NCBI RefSeq assembly: GCF_017571475.1
Contig: NZ_JAGETW010000008.1
Location: 88,057 to 152,056 of the forward strand
DNA from: Thiomicrorhabdus sp. 6S3-12
GTDB taxonomy: Bacteria; Pseudomonadota; Gammaproteobacteria; Thiomicrospirales; Thiomicrospiraceae
Reading direction: 5' to 3'
DNA: 64,000 bases
The notes below the pieces were generated by a model. That model had not been told where the DNA came from. It saw only the letters and a program-made list of their open reading frames with translations, and did no database searches. Below are positions 1 through 8,291 of the stretch, piece after piece (the stretch's first letter is position 1; the number at the start of each line of letters is the position of its first letter). The position numbers were made by a program, and so were the translations under genes.

Positions 1-1
1 A

Positions 2-292
2 GAGCTGCTGATTCGCGAAGACGGCGTGCTCCTCAAAGAGATTTTTTTCGATCAGGCGATGCAACCGGTGCGGGAACTGAGCACTCTAGAAATCCGCAAC
101 AGTATATTGGGTGCCTATCCGACCGTAATGCGTATGCAAACCTTAAGCAAAACCGAAGAATGGACTGAAGTACACACCGACAATATCTGGTTCGATCTCC
201 GGCTTCCGAATAATATCTTTAGCCTGAGCAGCCTGAAATCGCCACGACCCTGGCGCATTGACCGGGCAAGCGACCTGGATGAAAAGCCATGA
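2..292 (+). CDS. C-terminal part of a LolA-like outer-membrane lipoprotein-sorting protein
   Basis: The reading frame is open from the left edge, so the 5' end lies outside the window and the visible 96 codons are the C-terminus. The segment around YPTVMRMQ, then a Thr/Glu-rich strand and IWFDLRLP..FSLSSLKSPRPW, resembles the end of COG2834-type lipoprotein-sorting proteins, whose LolA-like half-barrel carries lipids or lipoproteins across the periplasm. Its stop codon overlaps the start of the next gene (ATGA at 289-292), so it is translationally coupled to an FtsX-type permease. The family call rests on this tail and on the neighbourhood; the substrate is unknown. Confidence 0.6.
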   Translation, partial: ELLIREDGVLLKEIFFDQAMQPVRELSTLEIRNSILGAYPTVMRMQTLSKTEEWTEVHTDNIWFDLRLPNNIFSLSSLKSPRPWRIDRASDLDEKP

Positions 293-1539
293 AGCGGAGC
301 AATATCAAACAACTGGCCTGGCGTAATTTGTGGCGCCATAAAACCCGCAGCTGGCTCACGGTCAGCGCCATCGCCATAACCACCCTGCTGCTGGTCTTTA
401 TGCTCAGCTTCCAGTTCGGCACCTATGAAACCATGAAAGAGCAGAACCTCAGTCTGCTCAGCGGTTTCGCCCAGGTGCAGAACCCGGATTTCAAAGAACA
501 GCCCAATCTGGAACACGGCTTTAAAATTCCCGGAGAATGGCCGCAGATTCTGAACCGGCAGAAAATGCTCGCCGCTTACGGATTTCGTGCGCAGACATTT
601 GCCATTCTCAGCAATCTTCCGGACACCCGCAATCGCGCTGTACAGATTATCGGAGTACAGGTGGATAAGGAAAAACTGCTGTCCAGCCTGAGTCAGAAAG
701 TCACCCGTGGTGATTATTTTGCCGATCAGTCGGTTAAGATGCCGATCGTTCTCGGAAAACAACTGGCCGACTATCTGGAGTTGAAAATCGGCGATCAACT
801 GCAGCTTTTAGGACAGGATGCTTACGGCAGCCTGGCCGTTGAACTCTTTACACTGGTTGGGACCTTCGATCTGAATATTCCCGAGCTGAATCAACAGCTG
901 GCGCAGATCCGACTGAGCGATTTCCAGCAGCTGTTTGCTTATCAGAACCAGGCTCAGCAGCTGGTCATGAAAAGTGACAAACTGCCGCAGATGGATCTAT
1001 TTGCCAAAACGCTTTTTGCGCAACTGCAACAGACAAACTACCCGGAAAATCTGCTTTGGCGCGACTGGAAGGATCTCCAGCCCGCCCTTTATCAAGCCAT
1101 TCAGATGGATATTGCCAGCGCCTTTCTCTGGTACAGCGCTCTGTTGCTGATTGTGATTCTGATAGTCGTCAACACGCTTTATATGAGTCTCTTGGAACGT
1201 CACAACGAATTCGCTTTACTGCACGCGCTGGGTATGCAACCGAACCAGATCAGCCGCATGCTGGCGCTTGAAACCCTGTTTCTGATTCTGCTCGGTTTGC
1301 TTCTCGGCTGGCTCGGCGGCGTGGCGATCAGCGCCTACTTTATTCAAGTCGGCATTAATCTGCCCGGAATGGAAGAGATGTATGCCCAATTCGGTATCAG
1401 CGGCACACTCTATCCGCAGTTGAGCGGCTTGAGCATGGGATTTGTACCGGCGGTATTTGTAATGGCCTGGATGGCTATGAGCGTGGTGATTCGATTTAAA
1501 CTCTCCGGCATTCGTCCTCTAACCGGAAGACAACTGTGA
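289..1539 (+). CDS. ABC transporter permease, FtsX/LolC-E/MacB type (first of two)
   Basis: The 416-residue inner-membrane protein has the architecture of FtsX/MacB permeases. A basic start (LAWRNLWRHKTRSW) precedes one membrane helix at about residues 20-42, followed by a large periplasmic domain to about 275. Three further helices follow at about 280-305, 325-350 and 375-400. The motif NTLYMSLLERHNEFALLHALGM after the second helix is the typical FtsX coupling region. The gene overlaps its neighbours on both sides by 4 bases. Together with the second permease it probably forms a heterodimer energised by the LolD-like ATPase downstream. It could move lipoproteins, lipids or another envelope component; the sequence does not say which. 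Confidence 0.85.
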   Translation: MKRSNIKQLAWRNLWRHKTRSWLTVSAIAITTLLLVFMLSFQFGTYETMKEQNLSLLSGFAQVQNPDFKEQPNLEHGFKIPGEWPQILNRQKMLAAYGFRAQTFAILSNLPDTRNRAVQIIGVQVDKEKLLSSLSQKVTRGDYFADQSVKMPIVLGKQLADYLELKIGDQLQLLGQDAYGSLAVELFTLVGTFDLNIPELNQQLAQIRLSDFQQLFAYQNQAQQLVMKSDKLPQMDLFAKTLFAQLQQTNYPENLLWRDWKDLQPALYQAIQMDIASAFLWYSALLLIVILIVVNTLYMSLLERHNEFALLHALGMQPNQISRMLALETLFLILLGLLLGWLGGVAISAYFIQVGINLPGMEEMYAQFGISGTLYPQLSGLSMGFVPAVFVMAWMAMSVVIRFKLSGIRPLTGRQL

Positions 1540-2822
1540 GGCTTGGGATGAAACAGCAATGGCCGATTATGATTTTTGCCTGGCGCAATCTGTGGCGCTA
1601 TCCGAAACGCACTGCAATACTGATTACCGTCACGGTTCTCGGTCTGGCAACCACACTATTCTTTAACTCATTGATGTTGTCGTGGAGTAACTCCATGCTC
1701 GACAACACACTGAATAACCTTGGCGCACAATGGCAGATTAATGCTCCCGGTTATCAACAGAACCGCGATATCGAACACCGTTTTGAATTTTCTCCTGAGC
1801 AGCAGCAGGCACTCGAGCAGAGTGGCCTGTATTGGGCGCAAAGAATTCACCTGCCCGGCGTTCTCAAGAGCGAATACGACACTACCGGAGTGGATTTTAT
1901 GGCGGTCAATTTACGGAACGAGCAGCGGCTCTCGTTTATTGGCCGTTTTACCCATTCCTATCCCGAACTGATCGAAAAGTTCGATGACGGTTCTCAGCCG
2001 TACCAGATTATTGTCGGTGAAGCCTTGCTGAACCGATTGAAAACTGCCGTCGGACGCAAGCTGGTATTGATGACTCAGGGCAAGGACGGCAAGCTGGCGG
2101 AAATTGGTTTGCGCATTACCGCCAACTACCGACACAGTGATCCGAATATTGAAAAAAGCATGGTTTTCATGCCTTTGGCCAGCGCACAAAAATGGCTTAA
2201 GCTGCCGCATGAGATCAGTGAAATCGCCGTAAAAAGTCCGCAAAAGCTCTCTCTGGAAATGGTTAAGAACGCCAATTTTTCTTCGGAAAAACTGCGTCGG
2301 ATCAGTCCTCTTTTCAAGGAACAGAAAATTCTCAACTGGCGCGAACTTCAACCCTTCGCTTTCGCTTCTATCGAAATGATGTACAACTTCAACTGGGTCT
2401 GGTTGTTGATGATCGGCATAATGATGCTGTTTGCCATGCTTAATACGCTTTATATGTCGCTGTATGAGCGAAGAAACGAACTGCAGCGTCTGTTTATTCT
2501 CGGGCTTAAACCCCGCGATCTGCGTCGTCTTCTGCTTCTGGAACATCTCGCGGTTCTACTGATCAGTATCATCATCAGCTGGACACTTCTGATCGCGCTG
2601 GTCGCTTCCCTGAGGGAGGGTATCGATTTGAGTTTTCTTGCCGAGGGTACCGCATGGCTCGGCATCAGCCACCAGTTGTTTTTAGGCTATGACTACGAAC
2701 TTTGGCTAACGAACACGACTCAGCTGTTTTGCGGGCTTTTCCTGTTCGGTATGATTCCGATCTGGCGCGCGACCCGAATTCAAAGGCTCAAAGCCAGCCA
2801 GCACACGCTGGATAATCATTAA
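1536..2822 (+). CDS. ABC transporter permease, FtsX/LolC-E/MacB type (second of two)
   Basis: The 428-residue protein has the same four-helix FtsX plan as its upstream partner. It has AWRNLWRYPKRT before the first helix, a long periplasmic domain, and NTLYMSLYERRNELQRLFILGL in the coupling region after helix 2. The two permeases are clearly paralogous but divergent, as in LolC/LolE heterodimers. The frame can start at GTG 1536, overlapping the previous stop, or at ATG 1548; homologues usually begin near MKQQW, so 1548 is also plausible. Only 12 bases separate it from the ATPase gene. Confidence 0.85.
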   Translation: MRLGMKQQWPIMIFAWRNLWRYPKRTAILITVTVLGLATTLFFNSLMLSWSNSMLDNTLNNLGAQWQINAPGYQQNRDIEHRFEFSPEQQQALEQSGLYWAQRIHLPGVLKSEYDTTGVDFMAVNLRNEQRLSFIGRFTHSYPELIEKFDDGSQPYQIIVGEALLNRLKTAVGRKLVLMTQGKDGKLAEIGLRITANYRHSDPNIEKSMVFMPLASAQKWLKLPHEISEIAVKSPQKLSLEMVKNANFSSEKLRRISPLFKEQKILNWRELQPFAFASIEMMYNFNWVWLLMIGIMMLFAMLNTLYMSLYERRNELQRLFILGLKPRDLRRLLLLEHLAVLLISIIISWTLLIALVASLREGIDLSFLAEGTAWLGISHQLFLGYDYELWLTNTTQLFCGLFLFGMIPIWRATRIQRLKASQHTLDNH

Positions 2823-2834
2823 AGGATTTACGTT

Positions 2835-3533
2835 ATGCATTATGCTCCGGTCATTGAATGTCAGCAGGTGTGCAAAACCTTTGCCGACGGAGACAGCGTC
2901 ATTAAAGCGGTCGACCAACTCGATCTGCAAGTATTTTCCGGCGAGTTCATCTGCCTCTACGGCGCTTCCGGTTCCGGAAAAACCACCCTGCTGAATATGA
3001 TCGGTGGGCTAGATCGTCCCTGCAGCGGCGAGGTCTTTCTCGACAAACACCCCCTAAGCCATTACAGCGACGACGCCTTAACCGATGTGCGCCTGCGCAA
3101 AATCGGTTTTATCTTCCAGTCTTACAATCTGATTCCGGTCTTTACCGCTCTGGAAAACGTCGCTTTTATTATGCAGATGCAAGGTGTGGACAGCAAAATG
3201 GCGCTGTCGAAAAGCCAGGCCATTCTGCAAAAAGTGGGGTTGGGCGAAATGCTGAACCGACGTCCGTCGGAACTATCAGGCGGCCAGCAGCAGCGGGTCG
3301 CGATCGCCCGGGCGATTGTCGCCGAGCCGAAAATTGTTCTTGCCGACGAGCCAACGGCCAATCTGGATTCAAAAAACTCCGAACAGCTATTGGAGTTAAT
3401 GCATGAACTGAACCGCGATCTCGGTATGACGTTTATTATTTCCAGTCATGATCCTCAAGTGATCGAGGCGGCAGAACGCAGAATCGAACTGGCTGACGGA
3501 AAAATCATCCATGATGACTCTATTCAAAACTGA
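2835..3533 (+). CDS. ABC transporter ATP-binding protein, LolD/MacB family
   Basis: The 232-residue nucleotide-binding subunit is of the usual LolD length. It has Walker A GASGSGKTT at about residues 39-47, the Q-loop FIFQSYNLIP, the signature LSGGQQQRVAIARAI, Walker B IVLADEPTANLDS and the switch histidine in IISSHD. It would power the two FtsX-type permeases just upstream. The last 23 bases overlap the start of the outer-membrane protein gene, so all five genes from the left edge appear to be one transcript. Despite the LolD similarity, dedicated lolCDE genes may exist elsewhere; this set could be a paralogous exporter. Confidence 0.9.
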   Translation: MHYAPVIECQQVCKTFADGDSVIKAVDQLDLQVFSGEFICLYGASGSGKTTLLNMIGGLDRPCSGEVFLDKHPLSHYSDDALTDVRLRKIGFIFQSYNLIPVFTALENVAFIMQMQGVDSKMALSKSQAILQKVGLGEMLNRRPSELSGGQQQRVAIARAIVAEPKIVLADEPTANLDSKNSEQLLELMHELNRDLGMTFIISSHDPQVIEAAERRIELADGKIIHDDSIQN

Positions 3534-4800
3534 AAACAAAGCGCTTTCGGAAAAATCCTTAAAATCAGCGGTTTTCAGAAGTTTTTTGGCTCTATCCCTG
3601 GTCGGTGCATTCCCTCTACCGTCAAAAGCGCTTGAAGGACACTTTAAGGGCGCCGCTTTCTGGCAGGATATCGAGCAAAATTTGCAAAATGATCCAAACG
3701 GGTTCGACAAACTGGGCGGCAGTTTCGACAGCCGTTTAAAACAGCAGTGGTTTAAGAATCAATGGACTTTTGCACTCGACTATCAATTAAGCGGTTCCGA
3801 TTCCTACCTGAACACAATAACAAGTACGTTTGCACCTTATTACAATCAACCGGATCGAGCGCAGCTTTTTAATCTGACCGATATTATTAAAGATTCCGGC
3901 CGACTGTTCATCTATCAGCGTCTCGATCGTTTAAATGCAACCTACAATGCGTCTGACTACAGCATTAAATTCGGACGTCAGGTCATGAGTTGGGGGAACG
4001 GCCAGGTATTCAACCCCCTTGATCGAATCAACCCTTTTGCACCGAACCAGATCGATAAAAGTTACAAGCCGGGCCTGGATATGCTGAGCGGACAGCGCTC
4101 TCTGAATAACGGTGACGAACTCAACTGGTTTATTCTGCCGCGCCGTGAACTGGCAACGGAAGAACTGAGCTACGACGCTTCCAGCTACGGTTTCAAACTG
4201 TATCACTTCGGTCAAAATGCCGATTATCAGTGGATTCTTGCCAAAGATGCCCGTGAACAGCTGTTCGGATGGGAAGTTACGGTTACTCGCGAGAACGGTC
4301 TCTGGAATATGGATTTTTTATGGAGTTACGACAATGAACACAAGCGCCATTATTACAGCGCTCTGGGAAACTGGCAGAATTCATTCGAATTACTCGGCAA
4401 GCAGACGATCGCTTTTGCTGAACTCTATTACAACGGCTATGGCTCAACCGTAAACCGTCCGAAAATCGAACAACTCCCTGCGCAGTTGCAATTGTTGCTA
4501 TCGAGCGGTAAAACCTTTGTCAGTAACCGTCTCTATAGCGCTTTGGGGGCGACGATTGAACTGGATCCGCTGTGGAATCTGAGTCCGACCCTAATCAGCA
4601 ATCTGCAGGACGGCAGCCACCTGCTTAGTTTGAATTTACAGGTTTCACTCAGTGATAACGATTTAATCATAACCAACTGGCAGGAGCCTGTCGGCCGAAA
4701 AGGCAGTGAATTCACCGGTCTGGAAAGCGATCTTTCATCCGGCTATTCGTCATACAGCCGACAGCTTTTTATCCAATGGCAACACTTTTTTGCTCTCTAA
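3511..4800 (+). CDS. Predicted outer-membrane beta-barrel protein linked to the ABC system
   Basis: The 429-residue protein has an N-terminal hydrophobic segment (SFLALSLVGAFPLPSKALEG) consistent with a Sec signal peptide cleaved near ALEG. The rest has alternating polar/hydrophobic strands rich in Tyr, Trp and Asn, ending in an aromatic (WQHFFAL), as in outer-membrane barrels. A central motif KFGRQVMSWGNGQVFNPLDR resembles DUF1302-type or porin-like proteins that accompany envelope transporters. Translation begins inside the ATPase gene (ATG 3511 or 3514), so the two are coupled. It may be the outer-membrane end of the conduit. It ends 3 bases before the convergent Na/Pi gene. Confidence 0.7.
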   Translation: MMTLFKTENKALSEKSLKSAVFRSFLALSLVGAFPLPSKALEGHFKGAAFWQDIEQNLQNDPNGFDKLGGSFDSRLKQQWFKNQWTFALDYQLSGSDSYLNTITSTFAPYYNQPDRAQLFNLTDIIKDSGRLFIYQRLDRLNATYNASDYSIKFGRQVMSWGNGQVFNPLDRINPFAPNQIDKSYKPGLDMLSGQRSLNNGDELNWFILPRRELATEELSYDASSYGFKLYHFGQNADYQWILAKDAREQLFGWEVTVTRENGLWNMDFLWSYDNEHKRHYYSALGNWQNSFELLGKQTIAFAELYYNGYGSTVNRPKIEQLPAQLQLLLSSGKTFVSNRLYSALGATIELDPLWNLSPTLISNLQDGSHLLSLNLQVSLSDNDLIITNWQEPVGRKGSEFTGLESDLSSGYSSYSRQLFIQWQHFFAL

Positions 4801-4803
4801 TGA

Positions 4804-6639
4804 TTACGATTTCTGCTCTCCGTGAGCGGCTTTGGTAGCCGCATTGGCTTTACCCAGTTCGGCGCGCGCCAGACGTTTCGACAGACTGTATAACTGTTTG
4901 AAACCTTCAATAATTTCCATTTCAAAGCGGAAAATACTCAGACGTTTTTCGGTACGCTGGAAACGTTTCAACTGGTGATCGAGCGCTTCCTGTATCAAGT
5001 GTTCGATTTTCGATTCCGCGCCCATGACTTCAATCGCCGAATCGGGATCGTTTTCCAGCAGACTGTTCAGGGACTTATCGATTGATTTGGCAACTTCGTT
5101 CGTCAACTGCCCTACCAGATTCAGCATGGTGTCACTGGGTTTGATATCTTCCGAAATCATGCGATCGATTACCTTAACGATATGATCCTCCATCGCGGTT
5201 CGCATTGATTCAAAACCGTGTACGATAAGCATCAATTCGGTATAGGTACCATGTTCCGAATCACTCAGTGGCCCTTGGGCGGTACGCGCCAGATAACTTA
5301 AAATCTGCTGCTGATAGCTTTTGAATTTCTGCAGATTTACCATCTCTTTACTGAGTTTATTGATATCCGGGTCGGAAATCAGAGCAACCATGCGTTTATA
5401 AAACAGAGACTGTTGTTTCTGATAGGACTGGATCTCCAGAGTAACCGCCTGAATGGCGACACTCGGCGTGGAAATAAAACTCTCGTCCAGATGATCCGGT
5501 TTAAGGTCCATCGAAACTTTTTCTTCCTCTATCTTGGGAACCAGACGATTAACCGCCCAGACAAAAATCGGAACAAAAGGCAGCAAAACAATCAAAGCGA
5601 TGGCCACCATCAGTGTATTGGCATTCGCAATCTCCCGCGGTACGTTCTGCGCCAGAACCGCCATGGAACCGTTAACGCCAGGGTCATGCGATGACATCCA
5701 GATCGCCCATTGCGCCAAATCGGGGATTAAAGGCAGCCATATAAGTGTCACTAAAACATTGAACAAGGTATGAACTAAAGCCGTTCTGAGCGCATCTCGG
5801 GATTTACCGATACTGGCCAGTAATGCGGTAATGGTGGTACCTATGTGTGCGCCCATCGCCAGAGCGATCCCGGCCGGAAGCGTCAGAAAGCCGTTACTGG
5901 CCATAACAATAATGATCCCGATGGTGGCCGAAGACGACTGAATCAAGGCGGTAAACAAAGCACCGACCAAAATCGCCAGAAACGGATTCTGCATCTCCAG
6001 CATCAAATCCAGAAACGGCTGGTATGAACGCAGCGGAGCCATTCCCTGACTCATCAGATTCATTCCAAAAAAGATCAGACCCAAACCGAGAATCAGTTGC
6101 CCCAAAGCCCGGGTTTTATGGAGTTTTCCGGCAAAGTTCATTAAAAAACCGACGGCAATCATCAGCAACGCAAAGTTGGTCACTTTAAAAGCGACAATCT
6201 GAGCGGTAACGGTCGTCCCGAGATTCGCCCCCATGATTACCCCGGCCGCCTGTGTCAGAGTCATTAAACCGGCGGAAACAAACCCTACTGTCAGGACGGT
6301 GGTAATCGAAGACGATTGAATAACGGCGGTAATTCCTGCACCGGTAAGAGCGCCCATTACGCGATTCGTTGTCAGTTTAGCCAGAAGCCCTTTCATCTGG
6401 TCGCCGGCGACCATCATCAAGGATCGAACCATCAAATCCATGCCGTATAGAAAAAGAGCCAGCCCGCCTGCCAGCCCCATCGTCATCTGAAACCAATCAA
6501 GTTCGACTCCATTTTGGAGCTCAACAGCGACCATATCATTCGCAGAAAAAGCACTAAAAGAGACCGCGAGAAAGACAAAAACAATTAAAAAACTCAAAAT
6601 TGTTTTATTACCTGATTTTGTTTGAAATTTATTTAGCAT
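4804..6639 (-). CDS. Na/Pi cotransporter family protein with C-terminal PhoU-like domain
   Basis: The 611-residue protein belongs to the NptA/YjbB-type Na+/phosphate cotransporter II family. An N-terminal hydrophobic segment precedes two inverted repeats, each with a QSSS motif (GITAVIQSSSITTVLTVGFV at about residues 101-120 and ALIQSSSATIGIIIV near 235). These QSS motifs form the substrate site in the family. Membrane helices continue to about residue 370. The remainder is a charged helical PhoU-like domain (about 390-590). It probably moves inorganic phosphate across the inner membrane. It has no obvious operon partner and converges with the barrel-protein gene. Confidence 0.9.
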   Translation of the reverse strand: MLNKFQTKSGNKTILSFLIVFVFLAVSFSAFSANDMVAVELQNGVELDWFQMTMGLAGGLALFLYGMDLMVRSLMMVAGDQMKGLLAKLTTNRVMGALTGAGITAVIQSSSITTVLTVGFVSAGLMTLTQAAGVIMGANLGTTVTAQIVAFKVTNFALLMIAVGFLMNFAGKLHKTRALGQLILGLGLIFFGMNLMSQGMAPLRSYQPFLDLMLEMQNPFLAILVGALFTALIQSSSATIGIIIVMASNGFLTLPAGIALAMGAHIGTTITALLASIGKSRDALRTALVHTLFNVLVTLIWLPLIPDLAQWAIWMSSHDPGVNGSMAVLAQNVPREIANANTLMVAIALIVLLPFVPIFVWAVNRLVPKIEEEKVSMDLKPDHLDESFISTPSVAIQAVTLEIQSYQKQQSLFYKRMVALISDPDINKLSKEMVNLQKFKSYQQQILSYLARTAQGPLSDSEHGTYTELMLIVHGFESMRTAMEDHIVKVIDRMISEDIKPSDTMLNLVGQLTNEVAKSIDKSLNSLLENDPDSAIEVMGAESKIEHLIQEALDHQLKRFQRTEKRLSIFRFEMEIIEGFKQLYSLSKRLARAELGKANAATKAAHGEQKS

Positions 6640-6740
6640 AGATAGTTATGACTTTAAATTGCAGTTAATACATTATTCTTTTCATTTCATAAAAATTTTA
6701 TATTGACAACAGTAAATATTAAGCAAATTCTTATGTAAAA

Positions 6741-6769
6741 TTGTTTACCATATTTGTTAGAAATATAAA
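6741..6769 (+). promoter_or_regulatory. Probable promoter of the rhodanese gene
   Basis: TTGTTT (6741-6746) and TATAAA (6764-6769) are separated by 17 bases, a good sigma-70 fit. They are followed by a short leader with GGAG at 6780 before the ATG at 6792. A second -35-like TTGACA at 6703 has no well-spaced -10. The surrounding 150 bases are very AT-rich, compatible with an UP element. Confidence 0.5.
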
Positions 6770-6791
6770 CTAAATCAATGGAGATTACTTA

Positions 6792-7406
6792 ATGAAAAAG
6801 ACACTACTACTTGCCAGCACGCTGGCTGCGACCTTCGCTTTCTCTTCTGCATCTTTTGCTGTGGAAGCGAGCAAATGGGCAACTGAAGCACCAGCAAAAG
6901 CGGATCGCCACACGCCACAAGGTCTTTATATCACTGCTGAAAACACTTACAAATGGATGAAAGAAGACGACAGCGTGATTCTGGTTGACGTTCGTACTCC
7001 GGCTGAGTGGCAGTTTGTTGGGTATACTCCAATGGCGCAGATTATGATTCCATCAGTTTTGTTCAAATATAACGCAGTGGATGATAAAAAACCGCGTTAT
7101 AAATCGGTTATCAACGATAAATTCATCTCTGAATTCGAAGAAAAACTTTTCGATCTAGGCGCAGATAAAAATACCCCTTTCGTCGTTATGTGCCGTTCAG
7201 GTGCTACCCGTGCGCAACCTGCAGCGAAAATGCTTGACCAGTACGGTTATAAAAACGTCTACATTATGACTGACGGCTTCGAAGGCGGTAAAGTTAAGAA
7301 AGGCGAACACAAACAGTGGCGTATGAAGGCTGGTTGGAAAGTAAACAACCCTGTCGATACCTGGACTTATAAAATCGATACCAAAAACGCTTACCTAGAA
7401 AAATAA
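6792..7406 (+). CDS. Periplasmic single-domain rhodanese-like protein
   Basis: The 204-residue protein has a clear Sec signal peptide (MKKTLLLASTLAATFAFS, cleavage after SFA). The rhodanese domain has VDVRTPAEW at about residues 65-73 and an active-site loop CRSGATR at about 135-141. The catalytic Cys is therefore present and the enzyme should accept sulfane sulfur in the periplasm. In a sulfur oxidiser this could mean handling of thiosulfate, polysulfide or persulfide, but that is inference. The gene is monocistronic, with its own promoter and a strong terminator. Codon use looks biased (frequent GGT, CGT, GAA), suggesting high expression. Confidence 0.85.
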   Translation: MKKTLLLASTLAATFAFSSASFAVEASKWATEAPAKADRHTPQGLYITAENTYKWMKEDDSVILVDVRTPAEWQFVGYTPMAQIMIPSVLFKYNAVDDKKPRYKSVINDKFISEFEEKLFDLGADKNTPFVVMCRSGATRAQPAAKMLDQYGYKNVYIMTDGFEGGKVKKGEHKQWRMKAGWKVNNPVDTWTYKIDTKNAYLEK

Positions 7407-7426
7407 TTCCCGATTTATTTTTCGAT

Positions 7427-7471
7427 AAAAAAACCGGCAATATGAAATCACTTCATTTGCCGGTTTTTTTA
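7427..7471 (+). terminator. Rho-independent terminator after the rhodanese gene (bidirectional shape)
   Basis: AAACCGGCAA and TTGCCGGTTT form the stem, with a loop of about 16 bases. It is flanked by an A run upstream and a T run downstream, so it could stop both the rhodanese transcript and the pgl transcript arriving from the other side. Confidence 0.8.
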
Positions 7472-7527
7472 TAACCCTTTTGTCGCATTAAACATCTAAA
7501 TCCGAGTTTAATGAATGCCCTGAATAT

Positions 7528-8268
7528 TCATTGCTCGCCCATACTGAAAGCACTCTGATCCAGCATCACGACAGTCTCTTTTCGACCGAATATTTTGGCA
7601 ATCGGTAAATCTGGAACTCTTCCCATCTTAAGGCTCTGATACCACATCTGAGTAACATCGTACTTGGCCGCACCGGTAATCAGTTTCAATACACAATCCG
7701 CCGAAGCAAGGCGCGAATAGGAGAGACTTAAACGTTTGGCCGGCGGTTTCGGAGAGTCGTATTCACAGACCAAACCTTTATGCTCTTGCAGATGATGCTC
7801 CGGAAACAGACTGGCTGTATGTCCATCTTCCCCCATCCCGAGCAGAACCAGATCAAATTCAACGCCGTCGATCATATCCTGATAAACCTTGGCGGACTCT
7901 TCAAGCCCTAACTCCGTCGGCATCATAAAGACCTGAGCGGACGGTATCGGTGATTTATCCAACCAATGGGTACGTATTGCAACACTGTTTCGCTGCGAAT
8001 CATCGATTGCCAAGACCCTTTCATCTCCTAAATAGAGATACCATTTAGAAAACTGCGCCTCCTGTTCGGTAAACTGAAGCAGGCGCTCGTAAATAGCCAA
8101 AGGCGTTGTTCCCCCCGCCAGAACCAGATTAAAGGCGTCACGAGCTTGTATCGCCTTCTCAGCACAATCAAGAATATACCTGACGGCAATCTCGACCAGT
8201 TCATCGGCTTCCTGATATAACTGCCATTGCTCGGGGCTCTGAATAAACTCGATTTCTGTATTTGCCAT
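7528..8268 (-). CDS. pgl: 6-phosphogluconolactonase
   Basis: The 246-residue enzyme of the DevB/Pgl family hydrolyses 6-phosphogluconolactone, the second step of the oxidative pentose phosphate pathway. Family signs are LAGGTTPLAIYE near residue 50, YLGDERVLAID near 84 and LLGMGEDGHTASLFPE near 140. The frame is open to 8301, overlapping zwf. The ATG at 8268 is preferred because AGGGGG lies just upstream and the protein then begins MANTEIEF. It is the last gene of gnd-zwf-pgl, 23 bases after zwf. Confidence 0.93.
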   Translation of the reverse strand: MANTEIEFIQSPEQWQLYQEADELVEIAVRYILDCAEKAIQARDAFNLVLAGGTTPLAIYERLLQFTEQEAQFSKWYLYLGDERVLAIDDSQRNSVAIRTHWLDKSPIPSAQVFMMPTELGLEESAKVYQDMIDGVEFDLVLLGMGEDGHTASLFPEHHLQEHKGLVCEYDSPKPPAKRLSLSYSRLASADCVLKLITGAAKYDVTQMWYQSLKMGRVPDLPIAKIFGRKETVVMLDQSAFSMGEQ

Positions 8269-8291
8269 CAATCCCCCTAGTTCAAATTCAG

